Origin: Sphingomonas_O antarctica
Lineage (GTDB): Bacteria > Pseudomonadota > Alphaproteobacteria > Sphingomonadales > Sphingomonadaceae
Length of the DNA: 64,000 nucleotides
Assembly (NCBI RefSeq): GCF_965137005.1
Contig: NZ_CBCRXM010000004.1
Span: forward strand, 186,001 to 250,000
Direction: 5' to 3'
Shown here piece by piece: positions 1 to 8,527 of the stretch. Position numbers and translations under genes: made by a program. Each line of letters begins with the position of its first letter. The stretch's first letter is position 1. The notes below the pieces were generated by a model. That model did no database searches and was not told where the DNA came from. It saw nothing but the letters and a program-made list of their open reading frames with translations.

Positions 1-2
1 GG

Positions 3-629
3 CGCGCACGCGCGTCGGTTACGCGCGAGCCGGTCGCCTTGAGGCCGTCACCAATGACCCGTCCGCGGTTACTGGCGCTGGGTGCATCGACCGGGGGTAT
101 CCATGCTCTCGAGTCGTTCATCACCGCGTTGCCGGAGGATTTTGAGGTTCCGATCCTGATCACCCAGCATCTCCCAACGGCCTTCGTACCCTTTTTCACT
201 CAGCAATTGGCGCAGCGCACCAGCCGTCTGGCGCGCGTGGCAATCGACGGGCAACCGATCCGGCCGGGGACGATCACCGTTGCGCCGGGCGACGCACATC
301 TCGGACTGACCGGCGTCACATCCGCATTGCGTGTGGTCTTGCGCGACAACGTCGTAGCGTCGCGCTGTTGCCCCTCGCTCGACATTATGCTGACCGATAT
401 CGCCGCAACTTGTGGACAAGAAGCGCTGGCCGTCGTCCTGACCGGCATGGGTAGCGATGGCAGCTGCGGCGCGCGCGCGATGGTCGAAGCTGGTGCTCAT
501 GTGCTGGCACAGGACGCGGGATCGGCCACCATTTGGGGCATGCCGGGCGCTGTGGCACGCGCGGGACTTGCCAGTCGTCTCGACACTCCCGCTGCTCTGG
601 CGCGTTTTGTCGGGAGGCTACCGGCATGA
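3..629 (+). CDS. cheB: Chemotaxis protein-glutamate methylesterase CheB, N-terminus outside the window
   Basis: Removes methyl groups from chemoreceptor glutamates (and can deamidate glutamines), resetting receptor sensitivity. The visible part is the catalytic domain: GASTGG carries the nucleophilic Ser, TQHLP the catalytic His and GMGSDG the catalytic Asp of the CheB triad. The frame is open to the left edge, and the residues ahead of the domain look like an interdomain linker, so the phosphoreceiver domain probably lies outside the window. A TTG at 39 or an ATG at 54 would otherwise give a single-domain form. The stop overlaps the cheR start (ATGA), coupling the two antagonistic enzymes. 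Confidence 0.9.
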   Translation, partial: RARASVTREPVALRPSPMTRPRLLALGASTGGIHALESFITALPEDFEVPILITQHLPTAFVPFFTQQLAQRTSRLARVAIDGQPIRPGTITVAPGDAHLGLTGVTSALRVVLRDNVVASRCCPSLDIMLTDIAATCGQEALAVVLTGMGSDGSCGARAMVEAGAHVLAQDAGSATIWGMPGAVARAGLASRLDTPAALARFVGRLPA

Positions 630-1447
630 CCGATTATGGCGCAGCGCACCGTATTCTCGGCGCATTGATCGAGGCACGCACCGGCCAGCAGCTCTTGCCC
701 TCGCGTGCCTGGCGAATCGATACCTCGCTGCGTCCATTGATGCGCGAGCTCGACTGCACATCGCTCGACGCGTTGACGGCACGCTTGTACGTCGGCGATT
801 TCTCGCTGGCGACGCGAGTGGTCGAAGCACTGCTGAACAACGAGACGAGCTTTTTCCGCGACCGCGAAGCTTTTGCGTCAATCGGTCGTGATGTCCTGCC
901 GGCGCTGGCCAAGACTCGACCGCTAAAGAAACTCAGCATCTGGTCGGCCGGCTGTTCGACGGGGCAGGAACCGTATTCGCTGGCCATGACCACGGCCGAG
1001 GACGAGCATTTCAAGGATTGGGACGTTTCCGTGGTCGCGACCGATGTGTCTGCCGAAGCTATTTCGCGCGGCAAAGCGGGGCGCTACTCACGCTTCGAGA
1101 TTCAGCGCGGGCTGCCGATCCGTCAGATGCTGCGCTGGTTTCGCGAAGAGGGCGAGGAATGGCATGCCAGCGCGGAGCTCAGGCGTCGCGTACGGTTTCT
1201 CCAGCATCACCTATTCGATCCGCCGCCCGGCCGGTTCGACCTGATCCTCTGCCGCAACGTGCTGATGTACTTTTCCACGATCGACCGCGCACGGGGCTTC
1301 GACCGGATGGCCGCCGCGCTGGCACCGGGCGGGTTGTTGGTGCTCGGCGCCGGCGAAACGGTGCTGGGACAGACGGGTCACTTCCGCCCGCATCCAATGC
1401 TCAAGGGGTGCTACATGGCCAATGAGGCGCTCAGCGTCGCTGCGTGA
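626..1447 (+). CDS. cheR: Chemotaxis protein methyltransferase CheR
   Basis: S-adenosylmethionine-dependent methyltransferase that methylates chemoreceptor glutamates, opposing CheB. The 273-residue protein has the small helical N-terminal domain, the LLNNETSFFRD segment, the SAM-binding GCSTGQEPYS loop (a Gln where Glu is more usual) and the conserved LILCRNVLMYF strand. Length is normal for CheR. The start at 626 is chosen because it overlaps the cheB stop and has a GGGAGG ribosome-binding site at 612-617; an upstream start inside cheB has no support. More chemotaxis genes probably lie left of the window. Confidence 0.94.
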   Translation: MTDYGAAHRILGALIEARTGQQLLPSRAWRIDTSLRPLMRELDCTSLDALTARLYVGDFSLATRVVEALLNNETSFFRDREAFASIGRDVLPALAKTRPLKKLSIWSAGCSTGQEPYSLAMTTAEDEHFKDWDVSVVATDVSAEAISRGKAGRYSRFEIQRGLPIRQMLRWFREEGEEWHASAELRRRVRFLQHHLFDPPPGRFDLILCRNVLMYFSTIDRARGFDRMAAALAPGGLLVLGAGETVLGQTGHFRPHPMLKGCYMANEALSVAA

Positions 1448-1483
1448 CCTTGCCGGTCGGCTGGGCTGCGTTATGGAGCACGC

Positions 1484-2182
1484 ATGGCCGATCTGCGCAT
1501 CATCGAAACGCCGTCGCCCAATTTCGACGCGCGCACTGCGCCGGTCACGATGCTTGTCCTCCATTATACCGGCATGCCCACATGCGCCGAGGCCGTTGCG
1601 CGGTTGACCGACCCGGAGGCGAAGGTTTCCTCGCACTATCTGGTCGCCGAGGACGGGCAAATCATGCGACTTGTCGCAGAAGACAAGCGCGCATGGCACG
1701 CGGGGAAAAGTTACTGGCGCGGGACAACCGACATCAATTCTGCGTCGGTCGGCATCGAAATCTGCAATCCGGGTCACGAATTCGGCTATCGGCCATTTCC
1801 CGAAGCGCAGATCGACGCGGTGGTCCCGTTGGTCGCCGAAATTGTCAAACGGTACGGCATCACGCGCGGTAATATTGTCGGCCATTCGGACATCGCGCCT
1901 TCGCGCAAGCAGGATCCTGGCGAGTTGTTCCCGTGGAACCGGCTCGCCAAGCTCAGACTAGCGTTACCGCGCCCGACCAAGAGCCTGATCGATCCGGCAT
2001 GGGGCGATGCCGGGTTCCTGCTGGCGCTCGAGCGCTTTGGTTACGACGTCAGCGACCCGTTGGCTGCGACCGTCGCGTTTCAGCGGCGTTTCCGCCCCGA
2101 ATTGCTCGACGGGACGATCGACGGCGAATGTCGCGCCATCCTGCTTGCGCTGCTCTTGCCGAAGCCGCAGGGCGAGGAGTAA
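1484..2182 (+). CDS. N-acetylmuramoyl-L-alanine amidase (Amidase_2 / AmiD-like)
   Basis: Zinc amidase that cleaves the bond between N-acetylmuramic acid and the peptide in peptidoglycan or muropeptides. The 232-residue protein has the zinc ligands expected for Amidase_2: His in VLHYTG, His in GHSDIAP and the Asp of KQDPG. A C-terminal stretch of about 60 residues (GDAGFLLALERFGYD to the end) resembles a three-helix peptidoglycan-binding module. No signal peptide is visible, so it may act on recycled muropeptides in the cytoplasm or be exported some other way. rnpB begins 11 bases after the stop. Confidence 0.9.
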   Translation: MADLRIIETPSPNFDARTAPVTMLVLHYTGMPTCAEAVARLTDPEAKVSSHYLVAEDGQIMRLVAEDKRAWHAGKSYWRGTTDINSASVGIEICNPGHEFGYRPFPEAQIDAVVPLVAEIVKRYGITRGNIVGHSDIAPSRKQDPGELFPWNRLAKLRLALPRPTKSLIDPAWGDAGFLLALERFGYDVSDPLAATVAFQRRFRPELLDGTIDGECRAILLALLLPKPQGEE

Positions 2183-2193
2183 GGCGCGGACGT

Positions 2194-2550
2194 GCCAGAA
2201 GGCCGGGCAGCCGCCGCCGTGCAGACGGGGGAGGAAAGTCCGGGCTCCACAGAGCAACGGCGCCGGATAACGCCCGGCTGAAGCGATTCAAGGGACAGTG
2301 CCACAGAAAGCAGACCGCCGGGCCTCGGCACGGTAAGGGAGAAAGGGTGCGGCAAGAGCGCACCGCGGTCCTGGTAACAGGGCTGGCAAGGTAAACCCCG
2401 CCGGGAGCAAGATCGAATAGGGATGGCACATGGCCCGGCTCGGGTCCGTCGTCCGGGTTGATTGCTGGAGCGGCGCAGTAATGCGTCGCCTAGAGGAATG
2501 GTTGCCCAGCCCTTCGGGGCGGACAGAACCCGGCTTACAGGCCTTCTGGC
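2194..2550 (+). ncRNA. rnpB: RNase P RNA, bacterial class A
   Basis: Catalytic RNA of RNase P, which matures the 5' ends of tRNAs. The universally conserved P4-region sequence GAGGAAAGTCCGGGCTCC is at 2231-2248 and its 3' partner ACAGAACCCGGCTTA is at about 2523-2537. The ends are set by an 11-bp perfect P1 helix: 2194-2204 pairs with 2540-2550. The result is about 357 nt. The promoter must lie inside the end of the upstream amidase gene, since only 11 bases separate them. Confidence 0.95.
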
Positions 2551-2557
2551 ACTTTTT
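2540..2557 (+). terminator. Possible rnpB terminator: P1 strand followed by a T run
   Basis: The 3' strand of the P1 helix is followed within two bases by TTTTT at 2553-2557. The GC-rich long-range P1 helix plus the T run could serve as an intrinsic terminator, but no independent local hairpin is visible. Confidence 0.3.
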
Positions 2558-2581
2558 CGTTCAAGGACTATTTGAAGACAC

Positions 2582-3118
2582 ATGGCGCGTTCGGGACGAT
2601 CGGTGGATTGGGGATTTCCCCGCTGGCGCGGCTATGGTGCCGGGCAGGAGGCGACCAAGGTCCGTATCTGCGATCGCTATGGTTGCACCGCACCGGGCGA
2701 TCGGCCCGCGCCGAAATCGCCCAACAGCCCGGAGCGTTGGTATTTCTGCTTGCAGCATGTGACCGAATATAATCAGGGGTGGAATTATTTCGAAGGCTTG
2801 AGCGCCGAAGACGCTGCCAAGCGTGAGGCGGACGACCTGCGCGATGCATCGGGCTTCGCCAACGCCAAACATTATGGCTGGGGCATGGAGGGCGATGGCA
2901 CGCGCAGCCGTGACGAAATGCGCGCGCTGTCGGTGCTGGAGCTCGAAAGCGATGCAGAGTTCGAGGCGGTCAAGGCGTCATGGCGTCGCTTGGCCAAGGC
3001 CAATCACCCCGATGTGACGCCCGGCGATGCGCAGGCAGCGGTGCGATTTCAGTCGGTGCAAGCCGCGTTCGAAGTGTTGCGCACGGCGGAGGAGCGGCGG
3101 CCGGGCCGCAAGGACTAG
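2582..3118 (+). CDS. J-domain protein with N-terminal Cys/His motif
   Basis: 178-residue protein with a C-terminal J domain; the HPD tripeptide that stimulates Hsp70 (DnaK) ATPase activity is at residues 142-144. The N-terminal half has Cys-x4-Cys (CDRYGC) followed about 30 residues later by Cys-x2-His (CLQH), a likely zinc site. It lacks the Gly/Phe region and the substrate domain of DnaJ, so it is a specialised co-chaperone rather than DnaJ. It starts 31 bases after rnpB and ends tail-to-tail with the EamA gene. The client is unknown. Confidence 0.85.
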   Translation: MARSGRSVDWGFPRWRGYGAGQEATKVRICDRYGCTAPGDRPAPKSPNSPERWYFCLQHVTEYNQGWNYFEGLSAEDAAKREADDLRDASGFANAKHYGWGMEGDGTRSRDEMRALSVLELESDAEFEAVKASWRRLAKANHPDVTPGDAQAAVRFQSVQAAFEVLRTAEERRPGRKD

Positions 3119-3119
3119 A

Positions 3120-4028
3120 TTATTCGTCGCGACCGGCGGCAATGGCGATGAGGCGATGGCGCACCCGCTCGCGCCAGACGATATACAGGCCGCTCGCCAC
3201 GATGACCGGCGCGCCGAGCCAAGTGCTCTGCCCAGGCAAGGCGCCGAACAACAGCCAGCCGAGCAGGCTCGCCCAGATCAGCGCCGAATAATCCATCGGC
3301 AGCACCGTGGAGACGGGCGCGTGGCGCAGCGATGACGTCACTGCGACCTGCGCGAGGCCTCCGGTGACACCGACCAGCACCATGATCGCCCAATCGCCCG
3401 GATCGTGGCGGTGAAGCACGAAAGGCGCCGCTAGGCTCATCGTCACGGCCGATATCGAAGTGAACCAGAACACAGTGGTCAGTGGCACCTCCGTTCGTCC
3501 GAGATCGCGGATCATCAACGAGGTTCCGGCGACTGACAACGCGGCCGCGATGCCGATGCTGGCGCCGAGCACTGGCAAGTGCCCTGAGCCCGGCTGCGTG
3601 ACGATCAGCACGCCGATGAACCCCACCACTACAGCGCCCCAGCGGTGGATACCAACGCGCTCCTTGAGCACCATTGCGGCGAGCAACGTCCCGAACATCG
3701 GTACGGTGAAACTGAGCGTCGTTGCCTCCGCCAACGGCAGCATCGCGACCGAACTGAAATTGAGCACAACGCCAAACATGCCCATCGCACTGCGTACGGC
3801 ATGCGACTTCATACGCGTCGTTCTTACGGACGCAAAGCCAGGACCTGCGGCGACCAGACCAGCAATGATGGGCAAAGCGAAAACCTGACGCGCCCAAAGC
3901 AGTTCCCACAGCGAAACACCGCGCGCTTCGGCAACCTTGGTCGCGGCATACATGGCCGAGAGCAAAGCCATCGCCGCTAGCCGCCACAATATGCCCAGCA
4001 AATGGCGATCGGAGTGTGCGTCAGTCAC
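3120..4028 (-). CDS. DMT-superfamily transporter, EamA family
   Basis: Inner-membrane drug/metabolite transporter of about 302 residues with ten hydrophobic segments arranged as two EamA repeats (conserved features include LWELLWARQ and the LPLAEATTLSFTVPMFGTLLAA segment). Substrate cannot be inferred. The reading frame extends upstream to 4106, but that would overlap proS on the other strand. The GTG at 4028 gives the usual length and an intergenic region of 58 bp to proS, so it is preferred. The start has no strong ribosome-binding site, so it remains uncertain. Confidence 0.85.
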   Translation of the reverse strand: MTDAHSDRHLLGILWRLAAMALLSAMYAATKVAEARGVSLWELLWARQVFALPIIAGLVAAGPGFASVRTTRMKSHAVRSAMGMFGVVLNFSSVAMLPLAEATTLSFTVPMFGTLLAAMVLKERVGIHRWGAVVVGFIGVLIVTQPGSGHLPVLGASIGIAAALSVAGTSLMIRDLGRTEVPLTTVFWFTSISAVTMSLAAPFVLHRHDPGDWAIMVLVGVTGGLAQVAVTSSLRHAPVSTVLPMDYSALIWASLLGWLLFGALPGQSTWLGAPVIVASGLYIVWRERVRHRLIAIAAGRDE

Positions 4029-4086
4029 ATTGTGGCCGCTAGAGCGCCCTTGCGGGCGGGCGCAAGTCGGGCGAAAGCGCGCGACG

Positions 4087-5616
4087 ATGAAACACGCCCT
4101 CAACATTACCCGCGCCCAGGATTTCTCCGCCTGGTATCAGGCCGTCATTGCGGAGGCCGATCTCGCCGAGGATTCCGGCGTGCGCGGCTGCATGGTCATT
4201 CGTCCCTGGGGCTTTGGCATCTGGGAACGCATCCAGCGGCTGCTCGACGACCAGATCAAGGCGACAGGTCATGAGAACTGCTATTTCCCGCTATTCATTC
4301 CACTGAGTTATTTCGCCAAGGAGGCCGAGCATGTCGAAGGCTTTGCCAAGGAAATGGCGGTGGTCACGCATCACCGGTTGATTTCAGATGGGCAGGGCGG
4401 ATTGACCCCCGATCCCGCGGCAAAACTCGAAGAACCGCTGATCGTTCGGCCGACCTCCGAAACCGTGATCGGTGCGGCGATGAGCCGATGGGTGCAATCG
4501 TGGCGCGATCTGCCGGTGCTGATCAACCAATGGGCCAATGTCGTCCGCTGGGAAATGCGGACGCGCATGTTCCTGCGGACGAGCGAATTCCTGTGGCAGG
4601 AAGGGCATACCGCGCACGCGACGAAAGCGGAGGCGGTGGAAGAGACGCTGAAGATGCTCGAAGTCTATCGCGCGTTTGCCGAAGACGTGCTGGCAATGCC
4701 GGTGGTCGCTGGCGAAAAGCCCGCGCACGAACGCTTTCCGGGCGCCGACAACACCTATTCGATCGAAGCGATGATGCAGGACGGCAAAGCTTTGCAGGCC
4801 GGCACCAGTCACATGCTCGGCCAGACGTTTTCGAAGGCGCAGAACATCCGCTTTCAGGACAAGGACGGCGAACTGGCGCATGCGTGGACGACCAGTTGGG
4901 GCGTGTCGACGCGGCTGATCGGTGGCGTCATCATGACGCATGGCGACGATGACGGCCTGCGCCTGCCGCCGGCGATTGCGCCACAGCAGGTGGTGATCGT
5001 GCCGATGCTGCGCGATGCGCCCGAGGACGATGCGTTGCTGGTCTATTGTCAGGAGATCGCTGGCGAATTGCGCGCGATGACCGCGCTGCGTGAGCCGGTG
5101 CGCGTGTTACTCGACATCAAGGCCGTGAAGGCGAGCACCAAGCGGTGGAACTGGGTCAAGAAGGGCGCGCCGATCATCCTGGAAATAGGGCCGCGGGATA
5201 TGGCGGGTGGCAATGTCAGCTTGTTGCGCCGCGATGCGCTGTACGGCGAGGGTGGTAAGCTCGCATCGCGGATCATGCCGCGTGGCGAACTGTCGGCCGT
5301 GCCTGCATTGCTCGAGGCGATGCAGCAGGGGCTGTTCGAGACGGCGAAGACGCGGCGCGATGCGGCGATCAAGCCGGTGACGAGCTGGGACGAAATTGCC
5401 GCCTATTTCAAGGGCGGTGAGGACGAGGTGAAGGGCTGGGTCTCGACGGGTTGGTCGCGGCCCGAGGGGGCCGAGCTAGAAAAGGTCGTCGAGCGGCTGA
5501 AGAGCCTCAAGCTCACCGTGCGCAACACGCCGGTCGATGGTCCGGCGGCGGAGGGCACATGCCTGTTCACCGGGGCGCCTGCGGTCGAGCGTGTCCTGAT
5601 CGGGCGGACTTACTGA
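4087..5616 (+). CDS. proS: Prolyl-tRNA synthetase, archaeal/eukaryotic-like (type 3) form
   Basis: Charges tRNA-Pro with proline. The 509-residue protein has class II motifs: motif 2 around VVRWEMRTRMFLRTSEF and motif 3 around GVSTRLIGGVIMTHGDDDG. It lacks the approximately 180-residue editing insertion of typical bacterial ProRS. Segments such as GFGIWERIQ, GHENCYFPLFIP and TSWGVSTRLIGG, plus a C-terminal extension ending in Tyr (GRTY), match the archaeal/eukaryotic-like group. The ATG at 4087 is chosen over an upstream in-frame start because conserved sequence begins there. It overlaps glpK tail-to-tail by 7 bases. Confidence 0.94.
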   Translation: MKHALNITRAQDFSAWYQAVIAEADLAEDSGVRGCMVIRPWGFGIWERIQRLLDDQIKATGHENCYFPLFIPLSYFAKEAEHVEGFAKEMAVVTHHRLISDGQGGLTPDPAAKLEEPLIVRPTSETVIGAAMSRWVQSWRDLPVLINQWANVVRWEMRTRMFLRTSEFLWQEGHTAHATKAEAVEETLKMLEVYRAFAEDVLAMPVVAGEKPAHERFPGADNTYSIEAMMQDGKALQAGTSHMLGQTFSKAQNIRFQDKDGELAHAWTTSWGVSTRLIGGVIMTHGDDDGLRLPPAIAPQQVVIVPMLRDAPEDDALLVYCQEIAGELRAMTALREPVRVLLDIKAVKASTKRWNWVKKGAPIILEIGPRDMAGGNVSLLRRDALYGEGGKLASRIMPRGELSAVPALLEAMQQGLFETAKTRRDAAIKPVTSWDEIAAYFKGGEDEVKGWVSTGWSRPEGAELEKVVERLKSLKLTVRNTPVDGPAAEGTCLFTGAPAVERVLIGRTY

Positions 5617-7058
5617 GCGAGCGCGCGTTCGAGGACGGCTTTCCAGTTGTCGAGCATCGTATCGCGGTCTTGGGCGGGCAATTGCGGTTCCCAGCGCGCG
5701 CCGGCCTGCCAGCGACGACCGAAATCCGCAGCGTCGCTGTAGAGACCAGCGCCGATGCCTGCGAGTGCGGCGGCGCCGAGTGCGGTGGTTTCGTGGCTGG
5801 CGGGGCGTTCGACCGGCGTATCGAGAACGTCCGCCAGCAATTGCGCGAACCAGCCGTTTTGCGACATGCCGCCGTCGATACGTAGCGCAGAAGGCTTGGT
5901 TGCGCCGTCCGCCTTCATGGCGTCGGTCAGGTCGCGGGTCTGGAAGGCGATGCTTTCGAGGGTCGCGCGGACAAGGTCGGCGTCGGTCGTGTCAAGCGTC
6001 AAGCCGTGGATCGAGCCGCGCAGATTGGCGCGCCAATGCGGCGCACCGAGGCCGACGAACGCGGGGATGACGGTGATGCCATGATCGGCGCGCGCGGATT
6101 TCGCGAGAGCTTCGGTTTCGGCGGCGTCGTCGATCAATTTCAGCTTGTCACGCAACCACTTGATCGCCGAACCTGCGACGAAGATCGAACCTTCGAGGGC
6201 GTAGGCGCGCTGATCGCCGATGGCATAAGCCGGCGTGGTTAGCAGTCGCGCTTGCGACGCCACCGGGTCGCCAGTGTTCATTAGCATGAAGCAGCCGGTG
6301 CCGTAGGTCGACTTGACCATGCCTCGTTCGAAACAGGCCTGACCGACCAGTGCCGCCTGTTGATCACCCACCATACCGAGGATGGGAATTGAGCGGCCGA
6401 ACAGATCAGTGTCCCCGAACTCCGCGACATTGTCGCGCACCTTGGGCAGCAGCCATTCGGGGATGTCGAACAGGCTAAGAAGTTCGGCGTCCCAGGCGCG
6501 GGCGTGGATATCATAGAGCATCGTCCGCCCGGCATTGGTCCAGTCTGTCGCGTGGACCTTGCCGCCAGTCAGGTGCCACAGGAGGAAGCTATCGATCGTG
6601 CCGATTGCGAGATCGCGGTTTTCACGCGCGTTGGGAACGGCGTCGAGCAACCACTTGATCTTGGTCGCCGAGAAATAAGGATCGAGGACGAGGCCGGTCT
6701 TCCCCTGAACCATCGGTTCAAGTCCGTCGGCCTTGAGCGCGTCGCACAAATCGGCGGTGCGGCGGTCCTGCCAGACGATGGCGTTGTGGACCGGCTTGCC
6801 GGTGGTGCGATCCCACAGCACGACGGTTTCGCGCTGGTTGGTGATGCCTATCGCCTTGACGTCATCGCTCATCACTTCGCGCGCGGTGGCGAGAGTGGTC
6901 TCCCAGATTTCGTTGGCGTCATGCTCGACCCAGCCCGGTCTGGGGTAGTGTTGGGCGAACTCGCGCTGCGCGGTCTGCAGCGGGCGACCGTCGAGGTCGA
7001 AGCGGATCGCGCGGCTCGAGGTCGTGCCTTGGTCGATGGCGAGCAATTCAGCCGGCAT
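5610..7058 (-). CDS. glpK: Glycerol kinase
   Basis: Phosphorylates glycerol to sn-glycerol 3-phosphate using ATP, the first step of glycerol use. The 482-residue protein opens with the FGGY-family nucleotide-binding motif AIDQGTTSSRA and has the MVGDQQAALVGQ and STYGTGCF segments near the middle. Length is close to E. coli GlpK. The start overlaps the end of glpD by 11 bases, so the two form a translationally coupled operon. No transporter (glpF) is visible in the window. Confidence 0.97.
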   Translation of the reverse strand: MPAELLAIDQGTTSSRAIRFDLDGRPLQTAQREFAQHYPRPGWVEHDANEIWETTLATAREVMSDDVKAIGITNQRETVVLWDRTTGKPVHNAIVWQDRRTADLCDALKADGLEPMVQGKTGLVLDPYFSATKIKWLLDAVPNARENRDLAIGTIDSFLLWHLTGGKVHATDWTNAGRTMLYDIHARAWDAELLSLFDIPEWLLPKVRDNVAEFGDTDLFGRSIPILGMVGDQQAALVGQACFERGMVKSTYGTGCFMLMNTGDPVASQARLLTTPAYAIGDQRAYALEGSIFVAGSAIKWLRDKLKLIDDAAETEALAKSARADHGITVIPAFVGLGAPHWRANLRGSIHGLTLDTTDADLVRATLESIAFQTRDLTDAMKADGATKPSALRIDGGMSQNGWFAQLLADVLDTPVERPASHETTALGAAALAGIGAGLYSDAADFGRRWQAGARWEPQLPAQDRDTMLDNWKAVLERALAQ

Positions 7059-8394
7059 GCGATGGTTCCATGTAAGCCGCGACGCGATCGCGCTGTGCAG
7101 GCGTCATGTGCAGGCCGACCTTGGTGCGGCGCCACAATATATCCTCGGCGCTGACCGCCCATTCTTTGTCGCGATACCAGTCGATGGCCTCGGCAGTCAG
7201 GCCGCCCCCAAAATCATCACCGCCCACCGGGATTGGCTCGTAGGGGAAGGGGGCATTGCGAGAGACGGGCTTGTCGAAGCCGAGTTTGGCCAAGGCTTCC
7301 TCGGCCAGATGCCGCGCGGTAGTGATCTTGCCGCCGAACACGCTCAGGACCGGCGCGCCATTGGTGTCGAGTTCGAGGACATAGTCGCGCGTGACCGCTT
7401 TGGCTTCACTGGCGCCGTCGTCGTAAAGCGGGCGGACCCCCGAATAGGTGTGGACGACGTCGGACGCGGCGATCTGCGTCGTGAAATACCGGTTGGATGC
7501 GTCGCACAGATAGGCGATCTCATCGTCGCTGATCCGCGCATCCTCGGGTCGCTCGACTGCGATGTCGGTCGTACCGATCAGGGTGAAGCCATGTTCGTAA
7601 GCGATGGCGAAGACGATGCGTTTGTCGGGCTGCTGCAACATATACGCGTGGTCACCGTCGAACAGGCTGGGGACGATGATATGGCTGCCCTTGACCAGCC
7701 GCACCCCCGCTTTCGCATTCGCGCCGGTCAGGCCGAGAGTTTCGGCAACCCACGGACCGGCGGCGTTGACCAGCATCCGCGCCTCGACCGTCCCGCCACC
7801 AGACAGGTCGGCACGCCACACGCCGCCGTCGCGTCGCGCCGAAACCAATGCGGTGCGCGTGGCGATTTCGGCGCCATGCGCATGCGCGTCCACGGCATTG
7901 GCAACGACCAAGCGGGCATCGTCGACCCACGCATCCGAATAAACGAAGCCGCTGCCCTTGCGCTTCAGGGGGGCGAGATATTTCGCGTCGGTCTTCCGCA
8001 GGCCCCGCGCACGCGGCAGCGAACTCCGGCCGCCGATCGTGTCGTACAGCAGCAGGCCGAGCCGCACGAGCCACCACGGTCTGACCGAATGCTCATGCGG
8101 CAGCACGAAATGCATCGGGCGGATCAGATGCGGCGCGGCCTTGAGCAGCCGTTCTCGTTCCTGCAGCGCCTCCCGCACCAGCCCGAACTCGTAATATTCG
8201 AGGTAGCGCAGCCCGCCATGGATCAGCTTGGTCGAGGCGGAGGAGGTGTGGCTGGCAAGGTCGTCGCGCTCGACCAGCAGCACGTTCAACCCGTGCAAAC
8301 TGGCTTCGCGGGCGATCGCGGTGCCGTTGATTCCCCCGCCGACGACGAGCAGATCCACCGACCGGTTCACACGATTCACATCTGCTAATGTCAT
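7048..8394 (-). CDS. glpD: Aerobic glycerol-3-phosphate dehydrogenase
   Basis: Membrane-associated FAD enzyme oxidising glycerol 3-phosphate to dihydroxyacetone phosphate and feeding electrons to quinone. The 448-residue protein has the N-terminal FAD motif VVGGGINGTAIAREA and the family segment SSASTKLIHGGLRYLE. It is shorter than E. coli GlpD (about 500), as in many alphaproteobacteria. The ATG at 8394 is preferred over 8442 because the extra residues are not GlpD-like. TTCACACG-type direct repeats lie just inside and upstream of the start and could be an operator. First gene of glpD-glpK. Confidence 0.95.
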   Translation of the reverse strand: MTLADVNRVNRSVDLLVVGGGINGTAIAREASLHGLNVLLVERDDLASHTSSASTKLIHGGLRYLEYYEFGLVREALQERERLLKAAPHLIRPMHFVLPHEHSVRPWWLVRLGLLLYDTIGGRSSLPRARGLRKTDAKYLAPLKRKGSGFVYSDAWVDDARLVVANAVDAHAHGAEIATRTALVSARRDGGVWRADLSGGGTVEARMLVNAAGPWVAETLGLTGANAKAGVRLVKGSHIIVPSLFDGDHAYMLQQPDKRIVFAIAYEHGFTLIGTTDIAVERPEDARISDDEIAYLCDASNRYFTTQIAASDVVHTYSGVRPLYDDGASEAKAVTRDYVLELDTNGAPVLSVFGGKITTARHLAEEALAKLGFDKPVSRNAPFPYEPIPVGGDDFGGGLTAEAIDWYRDKEWAVSAEDILWRRTKVGLHMTPAQRDRVAAYMEPSHAG

Positions 8395-8429
8395 GCGCGA
8401 ACGGCCCAGCGATTCACACGGTTCACACG
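8363..8429 (-). repeat. Two pairs of tandem RTTCACACG repeats at the glpD start
   Basis: On the + strand GTTCACACG and ATTCACA(T) stand in tandem at about 8364-8380, inside the first codons of glpD. ATTCACACG and GTTCACACG stand in tandem at 8412-8429, 18-35 bases upstream of the ATG. The 9-base period and symmetrical placement around the start suggest a regulatory repeat; the regulator is unknown, and a local duplication is the alternative. Confidence 0.4.
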
Positions 8430-8527
8430 TGCCACACCGCAATTTTCCGCGATTGTTCGTGCCGGTGAGGATGAGATCAGCATATAAGGCTCATCGCATA
8501 TCCGCTCGCCTGTAGGACAGCGTTTCG

